A stretch of 64,000 nt of DNA. Origin: Xylophilus ampelinus. GTDB lineage: Bacteria > Pseudomonadota > Gammaproteobacteria > Burkholderiales > Burkholderiaceae_C. Position numbers and translations under genes: made by a program. How positions within the stretch are numbered: the first letter of the stretch is position 1; every line of letters starts with the position of its first letter. The notes beneath the pieces are model-generated. The model was not told where the DNA came from. It searched no databases and saw nothing but the letters and a program-made list of their open reading frames with translations. The stretch is from assembly GCF_901875635.1 (NCBI RefSeq), contig NZ_CABFMN010000082.1, forward strand, positions 15,373-79,372. Direction: 5' to 3'. Below, piece by piece: positions 28,859 to 38,029 of the stretch.

Positions 28859-29488
28859 ATGGGCCTGCCGCTCCATCTCACCACCGTCCTGCGCCCGCCC
28901 TGGGATTCCGCCTGGCACGCGCTCGGGCGCCAACCGTCGCCGGGACTCTTCGAAGCGCTAATGCGGCGCTACGCGGAGCCCCATCGCCACTACCACACGC
29001 TGCAGCACCTGGCCGAATGCCTGGACGCTTTCGAGCAGGAACGCGCGCAGGCCGCGCGGCCTGCGGAAGTTGCGCTCGCACTGTTCTTCCACGACGCGGT
29101 CTACGACCTGCAGGCGAGCGACAACGAGGCCCGCAGCGCCGACTGGGCGCGCGACGCCCTGCGAGCCGGCGTGGCCGACGAGGCGGCCTCGCGCGTGCAT
29201 GCCCTGGTCATGGCCACGCTGCACGACGCGCAGCCCACCGAGCCCGATGCGCAGCTGCTCGTGGACATCGACCTCTCGATCCTCGGCGCCCCCCCCGAGC
29301 GCTTTGCCGAATACGAGCAGCAGATCCGTCGCGAGTACGCCCATGTGCCGCCCGAGGTCTTCGAGCCGCGGCGCAAGCTGATCCTGGGCCGCTTCCTGGC
29401 GCGCGAGCCGCTCTACCAGACGCCCGGCGTGCGAGCGCGCTGCGAGGCGCAGGCTCGCATCAACCTGCGGCGGGCCATCGGCGCCTGA
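28859..29488 (+). CDS. HD-like predicted metal-dependent phosphohydrolase
   Basis: 209 residues. Histidines and aspartates follow an HD pattern: EPHRHYHTLQHLAECL (about 42-57), LFFHDAVYDLQASDNEARSA (about 74-93), and LVMATLHDAQPTEPDAQLLVDIDLSILG. The family is annotated as predicted metal-dependent HD hydrolases without a known substrate. The ATG at 28859 lies seven bases after the mltB stop. Confidence 0.83.
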   Translation: MGLPLHLTTVLRPPWDSAWHALGRQPSPGLFEALMRRYAEPHRHYHTLQHLAECLDAFEQERAQAARPAEVALALFFHDAVYDLQASDNEARSADWARDALRAGVADEAASRVHALVMATLHDAQPTEPDAQLLVDIDLSILGAPPERFAEYEQQIRREYAHVPPEVFEPRRKLILGRFLAREPLYQTPGVRARCEAQARINLRRAIGA

Positions 29489-29499
29489 CCCGGCCGGCT

Positions 29500-30063
29500 T
29501 CAGCCGTCGTTGCGGGCCTGCCAGCGCGCCAGCACGCGCGCCCGCGGGCCCACGACCAGCCCCTCCCCCATCGCGGGCACCTCGCCGGTCAGCGCCGTGA
29601 TGTTGACCTGGTGCGTGACCCAAACCTCGAAGCGCCCAGGCGGGATGCCGCCGAGAGCGTCGCGCAGCACCTGTGTGGCCGATGCCGACACGGACGGCGA
29701 ATCGAAGGTGGAATCGAGCGGCGGCCAGGGCACGGACGCGCCGAAAGCCAGCTGCGCCGTGTCGATGCAACGGCACCACGCGCTGCTGCGCACCGCCTGC
29801 GGGCGCAGCCCGGCCGCGGCGAACCAGCGGCCGATGGCACGCGCGTCCTCGCGCCCGGCTTCGCTCAAATTGCGCTGCGTGCTGCACACGCCGAGCCGGA
29901 AGCCCGGTGGGTCGCCGACGCCCGGCTCGGTGCGCGCATGCCGCAGCAGCAGCGCACAGTCACCCTGGTGCAGAGCCTGCGCGGCCGGGTCGCGTTCGGA
30001 CCCCAGCGGCGTGCAACCTGCGCCCGCCAGCGTCAGGCCCAGGAGAAAAGGTCGACGTTGCAT
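29500..30063 (-). CDS. histidine-phosphatase-family lipoprotein
   Basis: 187 residues. Begins with a lipoprotein signal (LLGLTLAGAGC, Cys17 as the lipid site), followed by the catalytic RH motif LLRHARTEPG and a second histidine region WVTHQVNITALTGE. Branch-2-like histidine phosphatases act on phosphoesters in the periplasm; the substrate is unknown. On the same strand as glpD, 130 bases downstream of it. Confidence 0.85.
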   Translation of the reverse strand: MQRRPFLLGLTLAGAGCTPLGSERDPAAQALHQGDCALLLRHARTEPGVGDPPGFRLGVCSTQRNLSEAGREDARAIGRWFAAAGLRPQAVRSSAWCRCIDTAQLAFGASVPWPPLDSTFDSPSVSASATQVLRDALGGIPPGRFEVWVTHQVNITALTGEVPAMGEGLVVGPRARVLARWQARNDG

Positions 30064-30193
30064 GCGACACCTCGTACTGGGGCCAACTGTCGCAGCAATC
30101 CTGCGCCGCCCGCCGCTTGCCCCGCGTCATGCCAGGGCCAAGCGCGACCGGGACCTCGGGGCCCGGTCGACGCGCGGCAGTGGCCGTAACGCC

Positions 30194-31795
30194 TCAGATC
30201 CTGGGCGCGTGCGCGTCCATCCAGGCCGCGACCTTCTCGCGCTGCGCCTGCGACAAGCGCAGGCCGAGCTTGGACCGGCGCCACAGCACGTCGTCCGCCG
30301 TGCGCGCCCACTCGGTGTCGATGAGGAAGTGCAGTTCGCGCTCGTGCAGGCCGGGCACGACCTCGGTGCCGAGGTCGGCCATGTCCTGCGAGCGGCCGAG
30401 CAGTTCCGAAACCCGCGACCCGTAGGCCCGCGAGAGGCGACGCGCCAGCGCGGACGGAAGCCACGGGTACTTGCGCTGCACCGCCGCGACGAAGCGCTCG
30501 AAGCGCTCCTGGGGCAGTTCGCCCGCGCGCGGCTTGCCGATCCAGGCCGACAGGTCGCCACCGGCCATCACGGCGCCGTGCGTCCAGGCCGGCCGGCGCT
30601 CGCCCAGCATCTGGCCGATGTCGTCGGCTGCGTCTTCCGCCAGCTTGCGGAAGGTGGTGATCTTGCCGCCCCACACCGTCAGCAGCGGCGCGCCATCGGT
30701 GTGCTTCTCGAGCAGATAGTCGCGCGTCACGGCGGAGGGGTCGCCCGAGGCGTCGTCCAGCAGCGGGCGCACGCCGGAATAGGTCCACACCACGTCGGCC
30801 GGCACGATCGGCTTGGCGAAGTAGCGGCTGGCCTGCTCGCACAGGTAGGCGATCTCCCCGTCGTCGATGCGCGCGGTGCCGGGCTCGCCCTGCACCTCGA
30901 CGTCCGTGGTGCCGATCAGCGTGAAGTCGTCCTGGTACGGGATGGCGAAGATGATGCGCTTGTCGGGGTTCTGGAAGATGTAGGCGTGGTCGTGCTCGAA
31001 CACGCGCGGCACCACGATGTGGCTGCCCTTGACGAGGCGCAGGCTCTTGGTGGCGAGCTTCTCGCCCGCGGCCGGGTGCGCCGCACCGCGCAGGAAGGAT
31101 TCGGCCCAGGGCCCTGCGGCGTTGACCAGCGCACGGGCGCGCAGCGTGCGCTGCAGGCCGTCGGCGCCTTCGAGCGTCACGGTCCAGGCGGCGGCGTCGC
31201 GCTGCGCGCCCACGCAGCGGGTGCGGGTGAGGATCTGCGCGCCGCGCGCCTGGGCGTCCAGTGCGTTGAGCACCACCAGGCGGGCGTCGTCGACCCAGCC
31301 GTCCGAATACACGAAGCCGCGCCGGTAGCTGGACTTCAGCGGCGCGCCGGCCGGGTGCTCGCGCAGGTCGACGCCGCGCGAACCGGGCAGCACCTCGCGC
31401 TTGGCCAGGTGGTCGTACAGGAACAGGCCCAGGCGCACCATCCAGGCCGGACGCATCGAGGCGTCATGCGGCATGACGAAACGCAGCGGCCACATGATGT
31501 GCGGCGCGCTGCGCAGCAGCACCTCGCGCTCCTGCAGCGCCTTGCGCACCAGCGAGAACTCGTAGTACTCCAGGTAGCGCAGGCCGCCGTGGATCAGCTT
31601 GGTCGACGAGGACGAGGTATGTGCCGCCAGGTCGTCCTTCTCGGCCAGCACCACACGCCAGCCGCGGCCGGCGAGGTCGCGGGCGATGCCGCAGCCGTTG
31701 ATGCCGCCGCCCACCACGACCACGTCGCAGTCGAAGCTGGCGGCGTCGGTTTTGGTGGGGGAAGGATGGACGGTGGAAGGGGAAGAACTGCTCAT
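30194..31795 (-). CDS. glpD: aerobic glycerol-3-phosphate dehydrogenase
   Basis: 533 residues. FAD-binding GGGINGCG near residue 29-36, SSSSTKLIHGGLRYLEYYEF, and the C-terminal DAO domain typical of GlpD. Membrane-associated flavoenzyme that oxidises sn-glycerol-3-phosphate to dihydroxyacetone phosphate and feeds ubiquinone. Divergent from glpR-glpK, as expected for one regulon. The first 20 residues are serine/proline-rich and not conserved. Confidence 0.96.
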   Translation of the reverse strand: MSSSSPSTVHPSPTKTDAASFDCDVVVVGGGINGCGIARDLAGRGWRVVLAEKDDLAAHTSSSSTKLIHGGLRYLEYYEFSLVRKALQEREVLLRSAPHIMWPLRFVMPHDASMRPAWMVRLGLFLYDHLAKREVLPGSRGVDLREHPAGAPLKSSYRRGFVYSDGWVDDARLVVLNALDAQARGAQILTRTRCVGAQRDAAAWTVTLEGADGLQRTLRARALVNAAGPWAESFLRGAAHPAAGEKLATKSLRLVKGSHIVVPRVFEHDHAYIFQNPDKRIIFAIPYQDDFTLIGTTDVEVQGEPGTARIDDGEIAYLCEQASRYFAKPIVPADVVWTYSGVRPLLDDASGDPSAVTRDYLLEKHTDGAPLLTVWGGKITTFRKLAEDAADDIGQMLGERRPAWTHGAVMAGGDLSAWIGKPRAGELPQERFERFVAAVQRKYPWLPSALARRLSRAYGSRVSELLGRSQDMADLGTEVVPGLHERELHFLIDTEWARTADDVLWRRSKLGLRLSQAQREKVAAWMDAHAPRI

Positions 31796-31862
31796 GGCGT
31801 GCGCAAGGGTCGGGCGATGTCGGCCCTTTTGGAGCCGCTCCGCCGCGATTTTGTTCCTATCG

Positions 31863-31912
31863 ATTCGTTAATGCGCGATTTTCCTCCTAGTTATCCCTGA
31901 AGTCCATTCGTT
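31863..31912. promoter_or_regulatory. possible GlpR operator pair
   Basis: Two direct copies of ATTCGTT, at 31863-31869 and 31906-31912, 43 bases apart on one helix face, lie between glpD and glpR; the second continues into a T-rich TTTTTTTTCGG run. DeoR-type GlpR proteins use repeated TCG/T-rich half sites. Weak evidence. Confidence 0.35.
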
Positions 31913-31936
31913 TTTTTTCGGTTTAAAGTGCGAGGC

Positions 31937-32752
31937 GTGAACAATTCCAACCCGCGCCAGCTCAACCTGCTCGACACCGTGCGCGCCCGAGGCACCATGA
32001 CCGTGGAGCAACTGGCCGACCTGCTCGGCGTCACGCTGCAGACGGTACGGCGTGACGTCCAGCGGCTCGCGGACGCCGGGCTGCTGCTGCGCTTCCACGG
32101 CGGCGTGCGCGCGCCGGCCTCCACCACCGAGAACATCGCCCACCCGCAGCGCGAGACCCTCAACGCCGAAGGCAAGGCCCGCATCGCGCGAGCGGTGGCC
32201 GAGCGGGTGCCCAACGACTGCTCGCTGATCCTGAACATCGGCACCACGGCCGAGGCCATTGCCCGTGCGCTGCTGCGGCATCGCGGCCTGCGCGTGATCA
32301 CCAACAACCTGCACGTCGCCCATATCCTGGCCGGCAATGAGGCCTGCGAGGTCATCGTGGCCGGCGGCACCGTGCGCGCCCGCGATCGCGCCGTGGTCGG
32401 CGAGGCCACCATCGACTTCATGCGCCAGTTCAAGGTCGACATCGCGCTCATCGGCTGCTCGGGCATCGAGGCCGAGGGCGGCGAGGCCACGCTGCGCGAC
32501 TTCGACCTGCGCGAGGTCAAGGTCGCGCAGACCATCCTCGCCCAGGGCCGCGAGCTCTGGCTGGCGGCCGACGCGAGCAAGTTCCACCGGCCGGCCATGG
32601 TGCAGATCGCGCCGCTGTCACGCATCGACTGCCTCTTCACCGACGCGCCGCCGCCCACGCCCTTCCCCGAGCTGCTGGAAGCGGCCGGGGTGCGCTGCGT
32701 GGTGGCGACCGATCCCGCCACTGCATCCCCCCTTCCTTCCCCGACGCCATGA
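31937..32752 (+). CDS. glpR: DeoR-family glycerol-3-phosphate repressor
   Basis: 271 residues. DeoR helix-turn-helix at the N-terminus ([34 protein letters not shown], about 24-57) and a DeoR sugar-phosphate domain ([21 protein letters not shown]-like [21 protein letters not shown]). Probably represses glpD and glpK and is released by glycerol-3-phosphate. Start taken at GTG 31937 ([12 protein letters not shown]); a GTG nine bases upstream is possible. Its stop overlaps glpK by four bases. Confidence 0.9.
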   Translation: MNNSNPRQLNLLDTVRARGTMTVEQLADLLGVTLQTVRRDVQRLADAGLLLRFHGGVRAPASTTENIAHPQRETLNAEGKARIARAVAERVPNDCSLILNIGTTAEAIARALLRHRGLRVITNNLHVAHILAGNEACEVIVAGGTVRARDRAVVGEATIDFMRQFKVDIALIGCSGIEAEGGEATLRDFDLREVKVAQTILAQGRELWLAADASKFHRPAMVQIAPLSRIDCLFTDAPPPTPFPELLEAAGVRCVVATDPATASPLPSPTP

Positions 32753-34338
32753 CCGACAAGACCTACCTGCTCGCCCTCGACCAGGGCACCTCCAGCTCCC
32801 GCAGCATCGTGTTCGACCGCGGCGGGCGCATCGTCGCCATGGCGCAGCGCGAGCTCACGCAGCACTACCCGCAGCCCGGCTGGGTGGAGCACGACCCGAT
32901 GGAGATCTGGCAGGGCCAACTGGCCACCGCGCGCGACGTGTTGTCCAAGGCCGGCCTGAAGGCCTCGGACATGGCCGGCATCGGCATCACCAACCAGCGC
33001 GAGACCACACTGCTGTGGAACCGCCAGACCGGCCAGCCCGTGCATCCCGCCATCGTGTGGCAGGACCGGCGCGCCGAGCCACTGTGTGCCCGCCTGCGCC
33101 AGGACGGCATGGAAGCCACCATCCGCGAGAAGACCGGCCTCGTGATCGATGCCTACTTCTCGGCCACCAAGCTGCGCTGGCTACTCGACAACGTGGCCGG
33201 CGCGCGCGCCCAGGCCGCACGCGGCGAGCTGGCCTTCGGCACGGTCGACAGCTGGCTGATCTGGCAACTGACGGGCGGCAAGGTGCATGTGACCGACGTG
33301 AGCAACGCCTCGCGCACCATGCTCTTCAACGTGCACCGCAACGAATGGGACGCCGAGCTGCTGGCGGCGCTGGACATCCCCGCCTCGGTGCTGCCCGAAG
33401 TGCGTCCGTCAAGCTGCCACTTCGCCGATGCCGATGCAGCCTTGCTCGGCCACGCGCTGCCCATCGGTGGCGTGGCCGGCGACCAGCAGGCCGCCCTGTT
33501 CGGCCAGGCCTGCTTCGAGGCCGGCATGGCCAAGAACACCTACGGCACCGGCTGCTTCCTGCTCATGCACACGGGCGAGAAATTCCAGCCTTCGGGCAAC
33601 GGCCTCCTGGTCACCAGCGCTGCGCAGATCGAGGCCCCCACGCTCCCCGCTTCGCGTGGTTCGCTGGCCCCCGAGGGGGCTGCGCCCGGCTTGGGGCGGC
33701 CCGGTGCCGGGCACGTCTCGGCGCAAGCCCGGTACGCCATGGAAGGCAGCGTCTTCGTCGGCGGTGCCGTGGTCCAGTGGCTGCGCGACGGGCTCAAGGC
33801 CATCAAGGGCAGCGCCGAGGTGCAATCGCTGGCCGAGAGCGTGCCCGACGCGGGCGGCGTGATGATGGTGCCGGCCTTCACCGGCCTGGGCGCGCCCTAC
33901 TGGAACGCCGACGCGCGCGGCACCATCACCGGCCTCACGCGCGGCACCACCGTCGCACACATCGCGCGCGCCGCGCTGGAGAGCATCGCCTACCAGAGCG
34001 CCGCCCTGTTGCAGGCCATGAGCCGCGACGTGGTCGCCGCCGGCGGCCAGCCGGTGACCGAACTGCGCGTCGACGGCGGCGCCAGCGTGAACGACCTGCT
34101 GATGCAGTTCCAGGCCGACCTGCTCGGCATCCCGGTGGTGCGGCCCGAGGTGACCGAGACCACCGCACTGGGCGCGGCCTACCTGGCCGGCCTGTCGTGC
34201 GGCGTGTACGCGGGCACCGACGAGCTGTCCAGGCTCTGGCGCATGGAGCGCCGCTTCATGCCCACGTTGGGCCGCGCACAGGCGCAGGAAGCCATGGCGC
34301 GGTGGGAGCATGCGGTGCGGCAGGCGACGGCCGCCTGA
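32749..34338 (+). CDS. glpK: glycerol kinase with an in-frame repeat insertion
   Basis: 529 residues, about 30 longer than usual. ATP-dependent phosphorylation of glycerol. FGGY motifs are intact: [66 protein letters not shown]. Between the [10 protein letters not shown] strand and the [20 protein letters not shown] helix there is an extra stretch of about 30 residues rich in Pro, Gly and Ala, encoded by a repeat (33634-33710). The start overlaps glpR (ATGA), so both are co-transcribed. Confidence 0.95.
   Translation: MTDKTYLLALDQGTSSSRSIVFDRGGRIVAMAQRELTQHYPQPGWVEHDPMEIWQGQLATARDVLSKAGLKASDMAGIGITNQRETTLLWNRQTGQPVHPAIVWQDRRAEPLCARLRQDGMEATIREKTGLVIDAYFSATKLRWLLDNVAGARAQAARGELAFGTVDSWLIWQLTGGKVHVTDVSNASRTMLFNVHRNEWDAELLAALDIPASVLPEVRPSSCHFADADAALLGHALPIGGVAGDQQAALFGQACFEAGMAKNTYGTGCFLLMHTGEKFQPSGNGLLVTSAAQIEAPTLPASRGSLAPEGAAPGLGRPGAGHVSAQARYAMEGSVFVGGAVVQWLRDGLKAIKGSAEVQSLAESVPDAGGVMMVPAFTGLGAPYWNADARGTITGLTRGTTVAHIARAALESIAYQSAALLQAMSRDVVAAGGQPVTELRVDGGASVNDLLMQFQADLLGIPVVRPEVTETTALGAAYLAGLSCGVYAGTDELSRLWRMERRFMPTLGRAQAQEAMARWEHAVRQATAA
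33634..33710 (+). repeat. GC-rich palindromic repeat inserted in glpK
   Basis: Contains CCACGCTCCCCGCTTCGCGTGG and GCCCCCGAGGGGGC hairpins, then GGCTTGGGGCGGCCCGG. I know this pattern as an intergenic repeat of Comamonadaceae genomes; here it is read through in frame. Confidence 0.7.
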
Positions 34339-34356
34339 ACCTGCAAGCATGGCGCA

Positions 34357-34417
34357 TTTGCTACACTTTTGATAGCTGCTGGCGCAGGCGCGACAGGCGC
34401 TGCAGGCATTTTTTCCT
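34357..34417 (+). repeat. Comamonadaceae-type palindromic repeat, copy 5
   Basis: TTGCTACACTTTTGATAGC head, TGGCGCAGGCGCGACAGGCG centre, CTGCAGGCATTTTTT tail, between glpK and the membrane protein gene. The U-rich end after a hairpin could also stop transcription from glpK. Confidence 0.8.
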
Positions 34418-34433
34418 CACACCTCGCTTGTCC

Positions 34434-35222
34434 ATGAGCGCCGTTCTTCCCATGTCCCTGCCCCGCGCGCTCGCGGGGTCTCTGCTCGGCACACTGGCCG
34501 CCCTGGCTTTTTTCGGCTGGCTCTGGAAGGGCTCGGTGGGCCTGATCGTCGGCGGCCTGCTGTCCGCGCTGTGGGTCATCCTGGTATTCGCCTGGCGGGA
34601 CGCGCAGAAAGACGACCTGGCGTTGCTGGAGCGCATCCGCGGGCGGGTTTCTCAGCAGGACCCGTTGCTGCGCCTGGCAACGGCGCTGGCGCAGCCGATA
34701 CGCAGCATCGTCCTGGCCATGCCCATCCCCTCATTGACGCGGCGCTTCGATGGCTGGGGCTTGTACGAGCTCGGCCACCTGCCCCCGCAGCCGCGGGCCC
34801 ATGCCGCTCAACTGCTGAACGAGTGGCGCGCCCAGGTGCGTGAGCAGGCCAGGGAACCGCTTCCCTTCGACGACTTCGCGAGCCTGGCCACCCTGCTTCT
34901 GGACGCCCCGCTCGATGCGCCGCATGCGTGGACCCCGGAAACATCTGCCCGGCTGTGCTGGCGCCTGAACCTGCTGCTGTGCGGTATGGAAACCGGCGCC
35001 CTGTCGGCGGAAGCCGGCCGCGCCCTGCTCGCGCCCGCCGTGCGCGCCTTGCAATCGCATCATGCCGACTGGGCGAGCTATGCCGCCGACCTGGAACAGC
35101 AGCGCTGGGACTTCGTGCGCCGCGGCGCCTGGGGACAGGCGGCGATGGGTATTCAGTTCAAGGACCTGTTCGGCAAACCGCTCAGTCCGTGGGCCCTGAC
35201 GCCACTGAAGTCGCCGCTCTAG
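34434..35222 (+). CDS. hypothetical membrane protein
   Basis: 262 residues. Two membrane helices near the N-terminus (about 12-30 and 35-54: LLGTLAALAFFGWLW, GLIVGGLLSALWVILVFAW), then a soluble, leucine- and arginine-rich helical part of about 200 residues. No family recognised. The ATG at 34434 or the one at 34452 could be the start. It begins shortly after repeat copy 5 and ends 12 bases from the convergent zinc-ribbon gene. Confidence 0.7.
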   Translation: MSAVLPMSLPRALAGSLLGTLAALAFFGWLWKGSVGLIVGGLLSALWVILVFAWRDAQKDDLALLERIRGRVSQQDPLLRLATALAQPIRSIVLAMPIPSLTRRFDGWGLYELGHLPPQPRAHAAQLLNEWRAQVREQAREPLPFDDFASLATLLLDAPLDAPHAWTPETSARLCWRLNLLLCGMETGALSAEAGRALLAPAVRALQSHHADWASYAADLEQQRWDFVRRGAWGQAAMGIQFKDLFGKPLSPWALTPLKSPL

Positions 35223-35234
35223 CGACCGCGTGCT

Positions 35235-35963
35235 TCAGCGCGCCAACGCCCGCCACACCAGCTCCACGCCGGCCGCCCACAGGTCCAGCGTGCCTTCGCG
35301 CCGCTCCTTCTCTTCCTCGCGCAGCGCGCGCTGCCGGTCACGTTCGATGGCCATCAGCGCATCGGCCAGGTCGACCTGGCCCGGTGCCGGCGCCACCGGG
35401 CCGCGCGCCGCCTGCGCCGCGTTTGCGCCATGGCGCTTCAAGGCCTGCTCCACCGCCTGTGGATCGAGCAGCGAAAACGGCGCCAGGCAATGTGGACAGG
35501 CATGCTCGCGCCGGATGTCGACCGGCGCGCCGCAGCCGGTGCAGAAGATGGCCGCCACGCGGCGCGCCAGGTCCTCGACTTCGGGCCGGGTCATCTGGCG
35601 CACGAAGCCTTTCTCGACCATGAAGGACGAGAAGCTCGCGAAGCGGCCGTGGCGTTGCGGGCAGCGGTAGGTCACGTAGCGGCCGCTGCGCACGACGTCG
35701 AAGCTCTTGGTCAGCGTGCGCCGGCAGTGCGGGCAGGCCAGCGCCGCGTGCAGCCGCCCATGGGCGTCGTCGCGGTGCTGGTGCAGCAGCTCGAACAGCG
35801 CCAGCACGGCGGCCGGCGACAGGCGGGCGCTTTCCTGCGGGTCGAACCACAGGCCCTGGCAGGCGAAGCAGATGTCCAGCTCGGTCGTCACGCCGGTATG
35901 CGTGGCCAGGCGGCGCACCTCCATCGGCAGGCGGCAGGAGGGGCAGGCGGGCGTGCTGGACAT
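35235..35963 (-). CDS. zinc-ribbon (TFIIB-type) protein
   Basis: 242 residues. Several Cys pairs form zinc ribbons: CPSCRLPMEV with CFACQGLWFDP (the zf-TFIIB pattern), CPHCRRTL, CTGCGAPVDIRREHACPHC. A charged helix near the C-terminus (ERDRQRALREEEKERREG) and a hydrophobic end (LDLWAAGVELVWRALA) suggest membrane contact. Function unknown; such proteins are often close to membrane or protein-quality genes. An inverted repeat separates it from the LysR gene upstream. Confidence 0.8.
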   Translation of the reverse strand: MSSTPACPSCRLPMEVRRLATHTGVTTELDICFACQGLWFDPQESARLSPAAVLALFELLHQHRDDAHGRLHAALACPHCRRTLTKSFDVVRSGRYVTYRCPQRHGRFASFSSFMVEKGFVRQMTRPEVEDLARRVAAIFCTGCGAPVDIRREHACPHCLAPFSLLDPQAVEQALKRHGANAAQAARGPVAPAPGQVDLADALMAIERDRQRALREEEKERREGTLDLWAAGVELVWRALAR

Positions 35964-35972
35964 GGGCGAATC

Positions 35973-36139
35973 CTAGTGCGCCAGCCCAGAGATGTCGAAA
36001 CACGAAAGCGCGTCTTCGACCCGATGGCGGCGTTGCAAATCCTCGCGATAGCTTCGGCTATGGCTGCGGTTTGCGCCTTGCCCTCGGGCCGAATCCATCA
36101 CTTTCGTCATGTTTCGACATCTCTGGGCTGGCGCACTAG
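35973..36139. repeat. long palindromic element with nested hairpins
   Basis: Arms 35973-36008 and 36101-36139 are near-perfect inverted copies (starting CTAGTGCGCCAGCCCAGAGA), with a smaller inner hairpin GCGATAGC TTCG GCTATGGC. Ends at the LysR stop: the TAG at 36138-36136 is inside the right arm. It could act as a terminator or attenuator between the LysR and zinc-ribbon genes. Confidence 0.9.
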
Positions 36140-37062
36140 CGCCGGCGCCGCGGCAGCGGCTCGAGCGCCGCCACCACCTGCTCGCGCAGCCAGCGGTGGG
36201 CCGGGTCGCGGTGCACGCGCTCGTGCCAGAGCATCGCCATCTCGTAGCCCGGCACCTCCACCGGCGGCCGCAGCACGCGCAGGCCGGACACGCCGGCCAG
36301 CACGCGCGAAGGCAGCATGCGGACCAGGTCGCTGCCGGCGATGACCGAGCGCGCGAAGATGAAATGCGGCACCGACAGCACCACGCGACGCGCCATGCCG
36401 ATGGCGTGCAGGGCAGCGTCCGTCGGCCCTTCGAAGCCGCCGCCGTCGGGCGAGACGATGAGGTGTTCCAGCCGGCAGAACTGCGCCAGCGTGGGGCGCC
36501 GGCGCAAGGCCGGATGGTCGGCACGGCCGGCCAGCAGGTAGTCCTCGGTGAAGAGCGTGCGCCGGTGCAGCGACGCCGGCGCGCCGTCCGCGGTGTGAAA
36601 GGCCAGGTCCACCTCCCCCTGCTCGGCGAGGGCGGCCAGCCGCGACAACGGCACCTGCCGCACCGCCAGGCGCGTGTTCGGCGCCGCGGCGCGCAGCCGC
36701 ATCAGCAGGGGCTGCACGATCGCGGCCTCCCCGTAGTCGGCCGCCGCGATGCGCCAGGTGACGGTGGCTTGCGCAGGATCAAAGGCCGCCGCCGGCGCAA
36801 CCGCGTGGGCGAGCGATTCGAGGGCCAGCCGCAGCGGCGCCTTCAACTGCAGCGCCCGCGCCGTCGGCCGCATGCCGCGGGGGCCGGGCAGCAGCAAGGG
36901 ATCGCCCAGCGCCTCGCGAAGGCGCGCCAGCTGCGCGCTCACCGAGGGCTGCGAGAGGTGCAGCCGCGCCGCGGCACGGCTTACATGGTTCTCGGCCAGC
37001 AGCACGTCCAGCGTCAGCAGGAGGTTCAAGTCGAGGCGGCGCAGGCACTCGGTATCGTTCAT
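36136..37062 (-). CDS. LysR-family regulator
   Basis: 308 residues. LysR helix-turn-helix at the start (LNLLLTLDVLLAENHVSRAAARLHLSQPSVSAQLARLREALGDPLLLPG) and a substrate-binding domain. Divergent from a flavodoxin-fold quinone reductase gene (37150), the standard arrangement for a LysR protein and its target. Start ATG at 37062 (MNDTECLRRLD). Its stop codon falls in the palindromic element at 35973-36139. Confidence 0.9.
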   Translation of the reverse strand: MNDTECLRRLDLNLLLTLDVLLAENHVSRAAARLHLSQPSVSAQLARLREALGDPLLLPGPRGMRPTARALQLKAPLRLALESLAHAVAPAAAFDPAQATVTWRIAAADYGEAAIVQPLLMRLRAAAPNTRLAVRQVPLSRLAALAEQGEVDLAFHTADGAPASLHRRTLFTEDYLLAGRADHPALRRRPTLAQFCRLEHLIVSPDGGGFEGPTDAALHAIGMARRVVLSVPHFIFARSVIAGSDLVRMLPSRVLAGVSGLRVLRPPVEVPGYEMAMLWHERVHRDPAHRWLREQVVAALEPLPRRRR

Positions 37063-37149
37063 GGCGATATCGGTTATCCAGAGGATCGATTTCCAATATA
37101 GCGCGGGCGCTTTTACGCTGACCGCTTTCTTTGAACGAACGCCCGCCCC

Positions 37150-37992
37150 ATGAACATCCTCCTCGTCCATGCCCACCCCGAAACTCGCTCCCTCAACGGC
37201 ACCCTCGCGCACTTCATGCGCGAGCACCTCGAAGCGGGCGGGCACACGGTCCAGGTTTCCGACCTGCACGCGATGCGATGGAAGGCTTCGCTCGATGCCG
37301 AGGACTTTCCGGCGCGCGACGCCGAAACGCCCTTCCATCCCATGCACGACTCGCAGCGCGCCTTCGCCAGCGGCCAGCAGTCGGCCGACGTCGCCGCGGA
37401 GCAGGCCAAGCTGCGCTGGGCCGACGTGCTGATCCTGCAGTTCCCCATGTGGTGGTTCTCGATGCCGGCCCGGCTCAAGGGCTGGGTGGACCGCGTGTAT
37501 GCCCACGGCTTTGCCTACGGCGTCGGCGAGCATTCGGAGCAGCGCTGGGGCGAACGCTACGGCGAAGGCGTGATGGCCGGCAAGCGCGCCATGCTGGTCG
37601 TCACCACCGGAGGGTGGGCGTCGCACTACGGCCCGCGGGGCATCAACGGGCCCATCGACGACCTGCTGTTCCCGATCCAGCACGGCATCCTGCACTACCC
37701 GGGCTTCGACGTGCTGCCGCCTTTCGTCGTCTACCAGAGCAGCCGCATGGATGCCGGGCGACTGCAGCGCACGCAGGCCGATCTGGCGCAGCGCCTGGAC
37801 ACGCTCGCCACCACGGCGCCGCTGCCCTTTCGCGCGCAGAACGGCGGCGACTACGACATCCCCTCGCTGACGTTGCGCGCCGACCTGGCAGCCGGGCAGC
37901 ACGGCCCCGGCGTGCACCTGCGCGCACCGGAGGAGGCCGCGGCGCCGGTCGTCGAGCGGCGCACGGCATACAAAACGCTATCGAATCGATAG
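37150..37992 (+). CDS. NAD(P)H-dependent flavodoxin-fold oxidoreductase
   Basis: 280 residues. Flavodoxin-like fold of the NQO1/MdaB/KefF group: MNILLVHAHPETRSLNG at the FMN-binding strand, then ADVLILQFPMWWFSMPARLKGWVDRVY. Reduces quinones with two electrons, likely under the divergent LysR protein. The last residues (KTLSNR) are encoded by a fragment of the palindromic repeat family (37974-37996). RBS and ATG are standard. Confidence 0.9.
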   Translation: MNILLVHAHPETRSLNGTLAHFMREHLEAGGHTVQVSDLHAMRWKASLDAEDFPARDAETPFHPMHDSQRAFASGQQSADVAAEQAKLRWADVLILQFPMWWFSMPARLKGWVDRVYAHGFAYGVGEHSEQRWGERYGEGVMAGKRAMLVVTTGGWASHYGPRGINGPIDDLLFPIQHGILHYPGFDVLPPFVVYQSSRMDAGRLQRTQADLAQRLDTLATTAPLPFRAQNGGDYDIPSLTLRADLAAGQHGPGVHLRAPEEAAAPVVERRTAYKTLSNR

Positions 37993-37996
37993 CGCC
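37974..37996 (+). repeat. fragment of the Comamonadaceae-type repeat (copy 6), at the 3' end of the oxidoreductase gene
   Basis: Only the head stem is clear, ACGCTATCGAATCGATAGCG. Its TAG at 37990-37992 ends the reading frame. Confidence 0.5.
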
Positions 37997-38007
37997 CTAC
38001 GCAAGCT

Positions 38008-38028
38008 GGTCGAGGGTTTCGACCACTT
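38008..38028. terminator. hairpin between oxidoreductase and dnaE
   Basis: GGTCGA / TCGACC stem with a five-base loop followed by ACTTTT, between two convergent genes. Short but well placed for plus-strand termination. Confidence 0.45.
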
Positions 38029-38029
38029 T

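Noticed and set aside
30145..30169. CGACCGGG / CCCGGTCG hairpin after glpD as a terminator
   Set aside because: Nine-base loop and no U tract; support too weak to list.
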